A stretch of DNA of 64,000 nt from Schizochytrium sp. CCTCC M209059 (Eukaryota; Sar; Bigyra; Thraustochytrida; Thraustochytriidae): NCBI GenBank assembly GCA_000818945.1, contig KN805372.1, positions 159,214 to 223,213 on the forward strand. Reading direction: 5' to 3'. This document shows, piece after piece, positions 49,316-59,600 of this stretch. The number at the start of each line of letters is the position of its first letter. Positions within the stretch are counted from its first letter, which is position 1. The notes under the pieces are model-generated. The model saw nothing but the letters and a program-made list of their open reading frames with translations. It was not told the origin of the DNA and did no database searches. The position numbers were made by a program, and so were the translations under genes.

Positions 49316-50974
49316 ATGCTCGCAAGCATCGCAACGTCCGGGCGGGGTGCACGACAGGTGCTTCGCTCCAGTTCGAGCTTTAGCGCATACGTTCAGGCAA
49401 GCGCAAATGGCTATGGTGCTCGCCACGACAAGAACGCCTGGCAACGAGGACCACTCGGGTCCCAGCAGCAGCAACAACAGCAGCTGCCTGTGCGGCAGCA
49501 GCAGCAGCAGCAAAGGTCCATCTCATCCTTGGGTAACTTTATGAGCAAGCTCAACCCGTTCGAGCCTGCTTTAATTACAGGAAAGTCGGCAAGACTTGAG
49601 GACTGCTATGAAGTCCTCGAGGAGCTCGGCCGCGGCAGATACGGAACAGTATCCCGAGCACGCATTCTTTCCAAACACTCTACCGAGAGTGACGATGAAT
49701 TTTTTGCAATTAAGGTCGTTCCCAAGCATACCGTCGCAGATTTAGACGAGCTCCGTACCGAGCACCGTGTCATGGTGCGTGTCAACCATCCACACTGCGT
49801 CGGTCTGACTGAGGCCTTTGAAGACTCTGAAAATGTCTACTTTGTATTTCCTCTCTGTGTTGGCGGAGAGCTCTTTGACAGGATCATACAAAAGGGCTCC
49901 TACACCGAAGAAGATGCCGCGCGCTTGATTCGCCAGCTCCTCCTCGCGCTCGAGTATTGTCACGAAACTTTAAATGTGGTGCATCGCGACGTCAAGCCCG
50001 AGAATCTTCTGTTTTGGACCAACGAGGAGGATTCCTCCCTCACACTGTGTGACTTTGGCATGGCGCACCCTTTTGAGGAGGACGAACTCATGCACTCGAG
50101 CTGTGGCAGTCCCTCGTACGTAGCGCCCGAGGTCCTTGCTGGCACCTACACGGAGAGCTGCGACATTTGGAGCGCAGGTGTCATTTTGTATATTTTGCTG
50201 AGCGGCAGCGTCCCTTTTCATGGCGAGACCGATGAAGACATTATGCGAAGTGTAGCCAAGGGTGATTTCTCCTTTGACCTTCCTGCATGGGACCACGTTT
50301 CCGACAGTGCCAAAGACCTCGTGCGCTCTATGATTTGCAAGGATGTCTCGAAACGCTTCACGGCATCTCAATGCCTTCATCACAAGTGGGTGCGAGAGCT
50401 CGGTGAGGGTCGTGACGTTCCCTTGCTCCTCGCGCTGGATAATCTTCACGCTTTTGGTCGGTTTGCTCGCGTTAAGCGCGTCGCGCTGCAACTGATTGCC
50501 AAGCAACTCGCAGGATCTCCCGAGAAAATGGACTCGCAGGTGTCGCAGCTTCGCGACTTTTTTGCCAAGCTTTCGAGCGAGAATAATGGTCTTATCTCGC
50601 CTGAGGGGCTTGCAGAGGCTATCTTGACAGAGTCCAAGCGCGAAAACTCTTTCAACGTGCTTTCTTCTCCTGCGCAGCTCGTCGAGCTTCTGGGCAGCTC
50701 AGATCTCGATCATAATGGTCTCATCGATATCGACGAGTTCTGCGCAGCGTGTCTCAACGAGTGTTTGCTGACCAAGGAGGCGAACTTGCGCTTCGCGTTT
50801 GACTCCATCGATCGTGATCGCGACGGCTTCATCTCCATGGAGGAGCTGCGCTCTGCCTTTGGCGAGAACGAGTCTTATGAGAATATCAAGGAAGAGTTCG
50901 AGCAATATGATCTCAACAGCGATGGTGTTATTTCATACGAAGAGTTTCGATCCGGCTTGCGCAGGTCGTCCTAG
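49316..50974 (+). CDS. Calcium-dependent protein kinase (CDPK)
   Basis: The protein is 552 residues from ATG 49316. The N-terminal ~80 residues are Ser/Arg/Gln-rich with two polyGln runs and could serve as a mitochondrial-type presequence or simply be disordered; there is no Gly2 for myristoylation. The kinase domain spans ~97-360: ELGRGRYGTV (glycine loop), FAIKVVPK (catalytic Lys), HRDVKPEN (catalytic loop), DFGMAHPF, SPSYVAPEV. A junction helix follows, then EF-hand motifs over ~430-550, of which DLDHNGLIDIDEF, DRDRDGFISMEEL and DLNSDGVISYEEF are canonical 12-residue calcium loops. The order kinase, junction, EF-hands is that of CDPKs, where calcium releases autoinhibition. HSSCGSPSY in the activation segment resembles CaMK-group kinases. 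The gene is intronless. Confidence 0.92.
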   Translation: MLASIATSGRGARQVLRSSSSFSAYVQASANGYGARHDKNAWQRGPLGSQQQQQQQLPVRQQQQQQRSISSLGNFMSKLNPFEPALITGKSARLEDCYEVLEELGRGRYGTVSRARILSKHSTESDDEFFAIKVVPKHTVADLDELRTEHRVMVRVNHPHCVGLTEAFEDSENVYFVFPLCVGGELFDRIIQKGSYTEEDAARLIRQLLLALEYCHETLNVVHRDVKPENLLFWTNEEDSSLTLCDFGMAHPFEEDELMHSSCGSPSYVAPEVLAGTYTESCDIWSAGVILYILLSGSVPFHGETDEDIMRSVAKGDFSFDLPAWDHVSDSAKDLVRSMICKDVSKRFTASQCLHHKWVRELGEGRDVPLLLALDNLHAFGRFARVKRVALQLIAKQLAGSPEKMDSQVSQLRDFFAKLSSENNGLISPEGLAEAILTESKRENSFNVLSSPAQLVELLGSSDLDHNGLIDIDEFCAACLNECLLTKEANLRFAFDSIDRDRDGFISMEELRSAFGENESYENIKEEFEQYDLNSDGVISYEEFRSGLRRSS

Positions 50975-51134
50975 TTTGCAAGGTGTCCTCGTGCCATACA
51001 AACACGCATTGATCAATACTGTCTGCGAGATCTTTGCCCCGCTCACATCGGATTCTCCTTTTCTATTCGCATTTTATCTTATATATATCTACCGTGACCC
51101 CGAATCGACTCTCATTCGCACGACTCGCGTCGCT

Positions 51135-54100
51135 CTACGATTCGCCCAGCGTTTCCGTCATTTTGTACATGTGGCGGAGCATGAACGAGAGTACCACAGC
51201 GGGCACGCCGACGAGCAGCAGAGGAAACACGATGAGCGGCGAATAGTCTGTAACCATTGATTCACGGCGCTGCTTGGCGACCAGCGCCGCCTTGTCGAAT
51301 TTCCCACCCGAAAAAAATGTCAAAAGTTCATATGTAGCTGGAAGTGCGTTCGTTGTCCAGTCCACACCAATGTACCGCATCCAGTTCACCGGAAATCCGT
51401 GGAACGCGTGAGTTCCCGGCACAGAAAAGAGCCTTGAAGGGTGCCCAAGCTCGTTTAGATACTTGTTTGCGATGACATTGCAAGGATACAACGGGTCGGA
51501 CGTACCGCAAATGAGAAGGGTTTCGGGTGCGAATTTTCGAAGGTCCTCTGGGGGAATGTCTGTGAGCGAAGACCTGGGCCCTGGCGTATCGCGCGCTGGC
51601 GTGTTCAGCCCGCTGTCGTAGAGTCGAAACACCAGTAATATGGCCACGTGGCAAATTACCTTCCACAAGTATGAGTCCTCGCTCGAGCCTTCAAATTCGT
51701 CGCGAAGAGGCGTTTGCCTTCCGAGCAAGCCGTATAGCACGCCGAGTCGCTCGATTTGCGGGAATGAAGCTGGAGATAGCTCCTTGAACCCTGTATACTG
51801 CTCTGAAGCGCACGCCACGGCGTCGTGGTACAAGTTCTCGTTACAAAGAAGCGCCGTCGCCATCGCTACTAGACTGCCTCCAGCCGAGTCTCCGACGAGT
51901 TGAACCTTTTTTGTTCCGAGACGACCACCACAGTGTGCGCACAATCTCGGCTTGCCGCTTGGTTTGAGTGTTGTAAAGTCAAGGGCCGGAGGCACGTATC
52001 CGCACGAGGAAAAGTGACATTCATGCGACTCGAGACGCGCAGAGTATGGGTCGACGCTCACACACTCATATGCGCAGTCAGGGTTGCCACAATGAAACTC
52101 TTGGATCCACAGCAGCGCATACAGAACGCTCAGCACTGCAGATGGATACTGTTCGTCGGGACTCAAAGGATACTCGACCGCGTAGACCGTCATGCCCGCA
52201 CGCGTGAAGGGCGTCATGGAGTGAAGAAGGAGCTCGGACGAAACCGCCAAGTGTCCTCCACCGTGAAGGTAGACCAGCGGCGAGAGTCGCTCACCAGGCG
52301 CGAGCTTGGTGTGCACTTGTTCCATGCTCAGAGGCCGCAAAACGTCGATCACGTGGCGAGGAGATAGGCCGTAGCGTATTCCGCGTTGGACATGCACGTT
52401 TCGCAGCGCTTGCAAGCCATCTGGCGAAAGCCAACCTTCCCAGCGTTTGGCAATCATGCCGTACACATGCATCGGGTAGTCTAAAAAGGCGCGAATGGCC
52501 GGGAGGATGAGATACGCAAAGACACGAATGCCAATAAATACGGCCACAGCCGTGACCCACATGACAGGAACCGACGCGAGCAACTCGCGCGGAGAAGAGG
52601 TCGACACGGAAGCAAGGCCAAGAAGGGCGTGCGACGCGAGATTTGTGGCTCCCGCGAGCGTAGCCGACCAGGCCGCAGGGATGTAGCGGTTGCTGTACAC
52701 GCTATTGACCACCAAGAGCGCGCCGAGAAGAATAGTGAAGCTCCACAGCGCGCAGCCCAGAACGACCAGGGTCGGCGAATATAAGCCACTCTTGCGTACG
52801 CTCGACTTCATCATGACAAAGCCAGAAAGTGGCACGGACGCGCACGCGGCCACCCACGCACTCGCGATGACGGGCCGCACAAAATTGTACGGCAGAGCAA
52901 AGCGAATCACTGCAAAGTCAACAAACATGAATAGCGAAACAGAAAAAAGGCCCAGCATGAGACCGACGCCGCCATCAATCGTGATTGAAAACTTGGGAAG
53001 GTCCGTGAAGAAACGCAATGACCATACCATGAGCAACAGCGAAGTTGCAAAGCCAGCGCCCAACAGCGACACCGTGCCGGGGATTGCCAAAACGTTTTCA
53101 AGCCCCGCGTTCGCAGCAATTAGAGAAAACACGAGACACACCGAAAACAAGGTCCACGAGATGGCCTGAAAGAGAACAAACATGGACCCGCCCTGAAAAG
53201 GCTGAAAGAAGCGATATTTGGTCAACGTGCGTGGCCCGACCCACAAATGAACGGCCAAGGCGCCGGCAAGGCCAAGACTCACCGCGAAAATAAACGCCTG
53301 CTGCAACTCATGTCTGCTCTTGCTCTCCGACCATGGGGTACGATCGATCCACACAAAGGCCAGACCGTCTGTGATGGCCACCAAAACAACCACCCACGGC
53401 GACCATCCCCGGCTCTTTGGCATCGAGCCAGCAGCCAGAATGCTCATGGAGGTAGATCTGCGGCGGCTGTCGCGTGGGCGTCCCGAGGCGATTTTGTGTT
53501 CCTCATCGATATGCGCCACGGCGCCATAGCGCAGCAAGACGTGCGCAAAGATGTAGCCAACTGTCGTGGCGAAGATCCAGCCACGAGCTGCGCTCGCGAG
53601 CGAAAGTGATGGGCCGCCTGCGACATGGCGCGAGATAGGCACGCTCAAAATGACGGCACTTCCCAGCGTGGAGATGACAAACAGCGTCCAGGAGATGGCC
53701 TCGCAGAGGATCCAAAGGTCAGGACCCTCAAAGGGTTTCCATCGTGAAAGATCACCCTCGAATGTGATCACATAGATAGCTAAACGCACAAGCGTCCAAA
53801 CACAGCTAGCGCCTGCGTGGACGGCCCACCATGTCCAAGGGTCAATGTCCCCTACTTCGAGCGCAATACTGGTCATGGCCGCGGCGAGAGCGAGTCCATC
53901 GGCGATGCGAAGCTTGATCCGCGGCGCATAGGCTTTGGGATCACTCATATCCTCATCGCTATCGGATGCGCTGCTTGAGCTAGCCATCGACGAAGCTGCA
54001 GTATCGTAAAAGGGTTTTTTCGCAAATTGCCTGACAGACTCCAAAATAAGACTCTGGGCAAGCAAAGCCGGAGGGATGAAGAGCCCGTCGCTTTCGCCTC

Positions 54101-55454
54101 GAGTGACAATGATGATGTAAAGCACCAGGCCATAGAGGATCCAACCGAATGCCTGCGCAAGAATATGCGACGCCGGGCCATGCAGTGGACGAAAGAGACG
54201 ATATCCCGCCGTACGCGACAACTTAAGCCAGCCACCTATGTGGGCAAGAGGCGTAGCGCATAGCGCACTCCCGCAGAGGCTCGAGCGTCCAACAAGTGGG
54301 GGATCCAGGGGCAAGTACCGTGCCATCAGGACTGCCGAGAGCACGCAACTCGAATAGAGAAGCCAAGGAGAACCCTGCTCCGGGCGTTGGCTCGAGGTGC
54401 CCGTACTTTTGTCGGCATCATCGGTACGCGAGAACCAGTCGACTGGGCGTGCGACCGGATGAAAGTGGCCAATGCTCGCAACGAGCAAGACATTGGCGGT
54501 AAAACCAAAGGCGCCAAAGAGGCTCGGCCCACCTTGCAAACGAACAATCTCGATGCTGTCCTGGTTCACACAGCTGTAAACATTGGCCCCGAGCAAAGCC
54601 CAGGCAATGCTTTGAAGTACCTGGAACTCGATGCCGCCTCGAAACGGCTGAAAGAGACGGTAGCCTTTATTTGCCATGTCAACGGCACCGGAAAAGACAT
54701 GCGTGAGCAAGGCGCAGAGCACGAAGATAACGATGCTGCTCTGCAGAAAGAAATCAACCCAGGCAATGCGCGAAGAAGATGTTTCTTCAACGAGGGTGTC
54801 CATGGCGCAAAGGGCGACGAGTGCAGCAGCGCTGAGTAAGAGCGCTGCAGAGCCTTTGGTGGAGCGTTGTCCCAAGAGCGAGTTGATGCGTTTCCGAATA
54901 TGAGACTCACGCTTTGGCTTGAACCAGTCGAGGCTCGAGTTGAGCATCGCATTTGCGCAAAAGCCGAGGGCACCGACCACCATAAGCGTGCCCTCGGTCA
55001 CCTCGGGGTTGAGCGTCAAAACCAAACAGAGGCCGGCAGAGATGGCGTAGAACGTCCACCCGATGGCCTGCATTAGCACAAAGACGGACCCGCCTTGCAG
55101 CGGCTGATAGATGCGGTATCGATACGATCCGTGCTTCTGGATCCCCGCAAGTATTGTTAGCGGCCCGCTCCAGAGCAGGCCCAGAACCCCGCCGACCATG
55201 GTAAGCTGGTCCTGGGCTACAATTCTCGAGGACGCCTGGTTGGCGATGTCGCCGTCCATCAGCGCAAAGCAGCCCACCGAGGCGATGGCCAGAGCCCATG
55301 CCAGCGCGCGAAGCGCCTGCGTCTCTGAGTGCGCCGCCGGCGCCGCGGTCCTGGGACTCACCTCCTCCTCCTCGTCGTCGTCGTCATCCCCTCGGCGCCG
55401 CGAGGCTGTCTCCTCTCCTCCGCCGCCGTCGACACGTCGTCGCCGCTGCGGCAT
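51135..55454 (-). CDS. Giant polytopic membrane protein fused to an HSL-type alpha/beta-hydrolase
   Basis: The protein is 1439 residues from ATG 55454, one open frame. Residues ~45-990 hold about 25-28 hydrophobic helices with an internal repeat. The signature YRxFQPFxGG...VLxQAxxWTLF occurs at ~111-135, 265-288, 418-440, ~571-592 and 747-770, with a weak sixth near 889-906; each is followed by one or two helices and a GxxGF/GxxGFxxN-like element. Residues ~1030-1390 are an alpha/beta-hydrolase of the hormone-sensitive lipase/arylacetamide-deacetylase type: oxyanion HGGG (1064-1067), nucleophile Ser1190 in GDSAGG, Asp in LICGTSDP and His in GTHAFHGF. A Cys/His-rich insertion (~1122-1176) lies before the nucleophile. 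One more membrane helix closes the protein. It probably acts on a lipid or ester at a membrane. I do not recognise the membrane module. Confidence 0.85.
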   Translation of the reverse strand: MPQRRRRVDGGGGEETASRRRGDDDDDEEEEVSPRTAAPAAHSETQALRALAWALAIASVGCFALMDGDIANQASSRIVAQDQLTMVGGVLGLLWSGPLTILAGIQKHGSYRYRIYQPLQGGSVFVLMQAIGWTFYAISAGLCLVLTLNPEVTEGTLMVVGALGFCANAMLNSSLDWFKPKRESHIRKRINSLLGQRSTKGSAALLLSAAALVALCAMDTLVEETSSSRIAWVDFFLQSSIVIFVLCALLTHVFSGAVDMANKGYRLFQPFRGGIEFQVLQSIAWALLGANVYSCVNQDSIEIVRLQGGPSLFGAFGFTANVLLVASIGHFHPVARPVDWFSRTDDADKSTGTSSQRPEQGSPWLLYSSCVLSAVLMARYLPLDPPLVGRSSLCGSALCATPLAHIGGWLKLSRTAGYRLFRPLHGPASHILAQAFGWILYGLVLYIIIVTRGESDGLFIPPALLAQSLILESVRQFAKKPFYDTAASSMASSSSASDSDEDMSDPKAYAPRIKLRIADGLALAAAMTSIALEVGDIDPWTWWAVHAGASCVWTLVRLAIYVITFEGDLSRWKPFEGPDLWILCEAISWTLFVISTLGSAVILSVPISRHVAGGPSLSLASAARGWIFATTVGYIFAHVLLRYGAVAHIDEEHKIASGRPRDSRRRSTSMSILAAGSMPKSRGWSPWVVVLVAITDGLAFVWIDRTPWSESKSRHELQQAFIFAVSLGLAGALAVHLWVGPRTLTKYRFFQPFQGGSMFVLFQAISWTLFSVCLVFSLIAANAGLENVLAIPGTVSLLGAGFATSLLLMVWSLRFFTDLPKFSITIDGGVGLMLGLFSVSLFMFVDFAVIRFALPYNFVRPVIASAWVAACASVPLSGFVMMKSSVRKSGLYSPTLVVLGCALWSFTILLGALLVVNSVYSNRYIPAAWSATLAGATNLASHALLGLASVSTSSPRELLASVPVMWVTAVAVFIGIRVFAYLILPAIRAFLDYPMHVYGMIAKRWEGWLSPDGLQALRNVHVQRGIRYGLSPRHVIDVLRPLSMEQVHTKLAPGERLSPLVYLHGGGHLAVSSELLLHSMTPFTRAGMTVYAVEYPLSPDEQYPSAVLSVLYALLWIQEFHCGNPDCAYECVSVDPYSARLESHECHFSSCGYVPPALDFTTLKPSGKPRLCAHCGGRLGTKKVQLVGDSAGGSLVAMATALLCNENLYHDAVACASEQYTGFKELSPASFPQIERLGVLYGLLGRQTPLRDEFEGSSEDSYLWKVICHVAILLVFRLYDSGLNTPARDTPGPRSSLTDIPPEDLRKFAPETLLICGTSDPLYPCNVIANKYLNELGHPSRLFSVPGTHAFHGFPVNWMRYIGVDWTTNALPATYELLTFFSGGKFDKAALVAKQRRESMVTDYSPLIVFPLLLVGVPAVVLSFMLRHMYKMTETLGES

Positions 55455-55467
55455 CTTCGGCGGCTGC

Positions 55468-55508
55468 TGCTGCTGCTGCTATTGCTGCTGCTGCTGCTGC
55501 TGCTGCTG
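55468..55508. repeat. (CTG)n microsatellite in a 5' leader
   Basis: About 13 units with one interruption, just upstream of the membrane-hydrolase start, so the mRNA would carry (CAG)n in its leader. Confidence 0.88.
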
Positions 55509-55876
55509 CCGCCGCCTGCGCGCAGCCGCGTCGTCGCGTCGGCCCGTGGAGCCAATGTGCAAGATGCACAAGCAGGAGTTCGCCGTCTGCTCGACCGACT
55601 GTTGCTCTTGTTCACAAAACGAAATACCGCCCGAGGGAGGCTTCAGGCAAGAAGAACCAGCTGTGCAGGCCGCAGTCCTCCGCGTCGAAGGAGCCGAGCA
55701 GGAGGAGAAGAAGCCTTGAAGAAGAAGATGAAGAGGCCCTGAAGTAAGGAGAAGAACTCGGGGCAGAGCTCGACTCGAGGGAACAGGCGGCAGAGGATTT
55801 CTACGATATGGTATACGTAGGTGTTAGTTGGTTAGGCTACGCCGCCGCGACGGTGACCGTGGCAGCTTATCCTCGG

Positions 55877-55908
55877 CGCACACCGGGTACGCGCGCACCC
55901 GGTGTGTG
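55877..55908. other. GC-rich inverted repeat (hairpin)
   Basis: CGCACACCGGGT and ACCCGGTGTGTG pair at 11 of 12 positions around an 8-base alternating purine-pyrimidine loop. Confidence 0.6.
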
Positions 55909-56051
55909 TGCGGGGGTGCGCGCGCGCAACCCTTTTTCTCAGTGCGCCCGCCACTGGGGGGCGGACCCGCCGAGCCGGACTGAGCGACAGCTTGCGCAAG
56001 AATGGAATGGCACGCAACGTTGGCTCGAGCTCGTGTCGCAGTCGCTTGCGC

Positions 56052-56107
56052 GAGTTGGCTTGGCTTGGCCTGGCTTGGCTTGGCCTGGCCTGGCTTGGCT
56101 TGGCTTG
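56052..56107. repeat. (GGCTT)n / (GGCCT)n repeat
   Basis: About eleven pentanucleotide units alternating between two variants. Confidence 0.88.
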
Positions 56108-56507
56108 ACGGTGAAGTAGGTTCAATCTGAGGCTTCCGTGGTTGCAGTTCCGGGCGGACTTGCCTAGACGCCTGGCTGACTTAGCATTAGCAGTGCAGTC
56201 ACAAGACGGTCAAGCTGACTGACCCAAGTCGCAGACAGACCCGCAACGAGCAAGCTAGGCTTAAGCGACCCGGGCCAGGGCTAAGACGCGGCCCGGCAGG
56301 CGGGCAGCAGATCAGCAGACCTGCTCATCGTGGGTCGAGAGGCCGGCCATTCAGAATTATTGAGCTCGAGCGCGAGCGCGGACGCCAGCGCGCGAGGTAG
56401 GAGATATACCGGCGTCATCCTTGCTTGCTGAAGGGAAGATTTTGGCTTCGTCTAGGCTGCGTGCGCAAGTGAAGGCACAAGTCAAACCAAGGCTGATTCG
56501 AGTTGGT

Positions 56508-56519
56508 CCTAGGGCCTAG
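56508..56519. promoter_or_regulatory. CCTAGGGCCTAG motif upstream of VWA8
   Basis: Member of the recurrent palindrome set, 89 bp upstream of the VWA8 start. Confidence 0.28.
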
Positions 56520-56607
56520 AAGCCAAACAAAAAGCTCGCGGATACCCAACCCAACCCAATTCGAGCGAGATCATAGCTCAGATCAATTCCCCAATTCGGT
56601 AAAGAAT

Positions 56608-59600
56608 ATGGGCGACGCAGCCCGCAGGCGCGTTGAGCTTTTTGCGGCGCACCTTCGGCGAGATCAAGGCGGTGACGACGAGGAGAAGAACCAGACTCGA
56701 CTCTGGATTCGCGTGCAGGTCGTAAATGCAGCGCTAAGAACGACAGAGGTGAGCATCGCCACAGGGTCAAATGAAAAATGCTCGATTGTGACCACCGACC
56801 CGGCCCGGCCGGACCTTGTCCCCCAGGGATTTCTCGACAAATTCAGGACCAGCGATGGAGCACTCTCGCAATCATGCCTTGAAGGTCTTCTCTTCCTCAT
56901 GAAAAAAGACAAACTTGGCCAAGACGCCTTTATGATTGGCGCTCCGGGGCGTGCCAAGCGCAACTTGGCACTTGCTTATTGTGAGCTCACAAGACGCGAA
57001 GTCGAGTATGTGGCCATTTCGCAAGACATTACCGTCAGCGATCTCACGCAGCGCAGAGAGATCCGCAGCGGGTCTGCCATCTTCATCGACGGTCCAGCTG
57101 TGCGTGCGTCAATCAAAGGCCGCATTCTTATTCTCGAGGGCGTCGAAAAGGCAGAACGCAACATTCTCTCTGTACTTAACAATCTTCTGGAGAATCGCGA
57201 AATGCAGCTGCTCGACGGACGATTTCTGACGCATCCTGGGCGCTTTGATGCGCTCGAAAACTCGGGCGAACTCCAGGAAAATTCTTCTGGCGACGTTCCC
57301 CTTATCCGCGTCGCAGATGACTTTCGCGTGTTCGCGCTTGGCTTGCCCATTCCTGAATACGATGGTAGCTCGCTCGACCCCCCATTCCGGTCACGCTTTC
57401 AGGCCTTTGATGTACCTGTCTCCAAACTTATCGAAGGAACTGGCTTTGATGACAAGGTCCCCGAGGTATTCCAAAGACTCGTTGCCCTACGCGCCTCAAT
57501 GGCGGCCGTGGAGGCTGTCGGTCTCGAGGGCCTTCCCGGCCGCATGCTTCGGCGCACCGAGTTCCCCAAGGAGCTTGACGCCCTGCGAACGCTATTGGTT
57601 GCTTTTCCGCGCCTTCCGCTTCGCATGCTCGTTGGATGCGCCTACCCCTATCCGAGTCTGCCATGGTTTGATCCGCTCCAAGGCCAGCTCTTCGTGGAGC
57701 TTCTCGTCCGTCAAGGTGCCCTTCCAAGAAATGTTCTTCAAGCGGACTCGCTCGAATCGCGCTGGGCTCCTGTATCCCTGGACCCAGAGACAGGGAAGAG
57801 GCGCGATTTTCGCGCCATCCGAGAGGAAGTGCTGCGCCGCGACAACGTGGGCATGGGCGTGGGCGAAGTTGCAGCGCGCGCACGCCTTATTGGCGAGGGA
57901 TACACCTCATCCAGTGGCTACATTCTGGACGAGAATGCTGGAAATTTGACGCATCCGGATGATTCCAACTTCCGCCAGCGCATCGCTGTGCCCGTCGCGA
58001 AGCAAGACCCCGAGGCCGCAAGTCAGTTCGTTCCAATTCCCTACCACGTCGAGCTCTTGACACAAATGCTCATGATGCATAACGCAGGCCTCGATATTTG
58101 CCTCGTCGGCAAACGTGGCAGCGGCAAGAGTGCGCTCGTGCGTCAATTTGCCAAGTCTGCAGGCATGGAGCTCCTTTACTTTCCTCTCTACAAAGACATG
58201 ACATCTCTGGATCTCTTGCAACGCAGATCGACGCGACCCAACGGCGATACGTTCTGGCTCCCCTCTCCGCTTGTGCTTGCGTGTTTGCATGGCGGCGTGG
58301 TGGTCCTCGACGGTCTTGAACAGGTCCCGCCGCCTACTTTGGCTTCGATTCAGTCGCTGCTTTCGGATCGTTTTATCATGCTTCCCGACGGGGCTCGTTT
58401 TCAGGACGCCGCGTCCGTTGAGGCCTTGCGCCGCCGCGGTCACCTGCGCACGGTGGCGCCCAACGAGCAGGATGATGCTGTGGTCATCCTTCCTGTTCAC
58501 CCTGACTGCCGGATCATCGGTGTGGCTCGTCCACATTCGCTGGCTTCTGGCGCCTCAACGCAATCGTCGTGGCTCACGCCCGAGGTCACCACAACGTTTT
58601 TGCCTTTCGTCTGGGTCAGGTCGCTGCAAGAGAACGAGGAGGCCCAGGTCATCAGCACGCTTGTCGGTCAGCCCGCACAGGCAGGTTCCGATCTCGACAA
58701 GATGTTGGCGCTTGCTCATGTGCTCAGAGACCGTTCTGACGATGAGGCGAAAAGTATTGCATCGACAATCACCACTCGGCAAATGCTTCGTATCGCACGT
58801 CGACTTGCACAGCGCGAGAGGGATGATGTCAACGAAAGCGTTGCAGGCCTTATCCGCAACGCTTGTCTCTGGCGTTTTTTGCCGTCGCTCGCGCAGCAAG
58901 TTCTCCAGACGGAGTTGGAAAAGCTTGGGCTTGCCGAGTCGGCCGAAATCGAAGAAGCGCAGACGTACGCCTACACGCTGCAGGCCAACGACACTGCCTC
59001 GTCGAAAATTCAGGTTCGCATCTTCGATGAGCCCAAGCTTTCCCCGCAGTCGTCCCGCCGCCAAGGTGCGACTGGCGTCGTTCTTCGACGCGAGCGACCC
59101 ATCATCGGCGAATTGCAGATTGGTGAGATCACCACGCCGATTCACGAGCCTTCGAACCGCTTGCTCGTGCCGCAGACGGTGTTCTACGACAATCCCCGCC
59201 AAACGAGTATTCTCGCAGACATGCTCGTGGATTTTGAGCTGGGTGAACATCTTCTTCTTATTGGTAATCAGGGTGTTGGCAAGAACAAGCTTCCTCGAGC
59301 TGCTTCAGGTTCCCCGCGAGTACATTCAGCTCGATCGCGACACCACCGTCAACCATCTCACGTCTCAGCCCATTGTGGAGGAGGGCATCGTTCGTTACGA
59401 GGACTCTTCTTTGGTCAAGGCCGCTGCACATGGTCACGTTCTTGTGATCGACGAGGCTGACAAGGCCCCGACGCATGTGACAGCGATTCTCAAATCTCTG
59501 CTTGCTGACGGCGAAATGCTTTTGGCCGATGGCCGCCGCCTGGTCCGTCAAGGCGCTAAGCCCACGACTTCTGAAGCAGACACCATTTGGGTTCACCCTG

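Larger units (their letters stand above)
55455..56607. other. Divergent intergenic region with CTG and GGCTT repeats
   Basis: Upstream region of the membrane-hydrolase gene (minus) and VWA8 (plus). It contains a CTG array, a GC-rich perfect hairpin (55877-55908), a GGCTT/GGCCT array (56052-56107) and a CCTAGGGCCTAG motif (56508-56519). No gene was seen. Confidence 0.55.

Noticed and set aside
59284..59296. Short intron or programmed frameshift in VWA8
   Set aside because: Residues are missing rather than added, no GT-AG pair fits, and no slippery heptamer is present.
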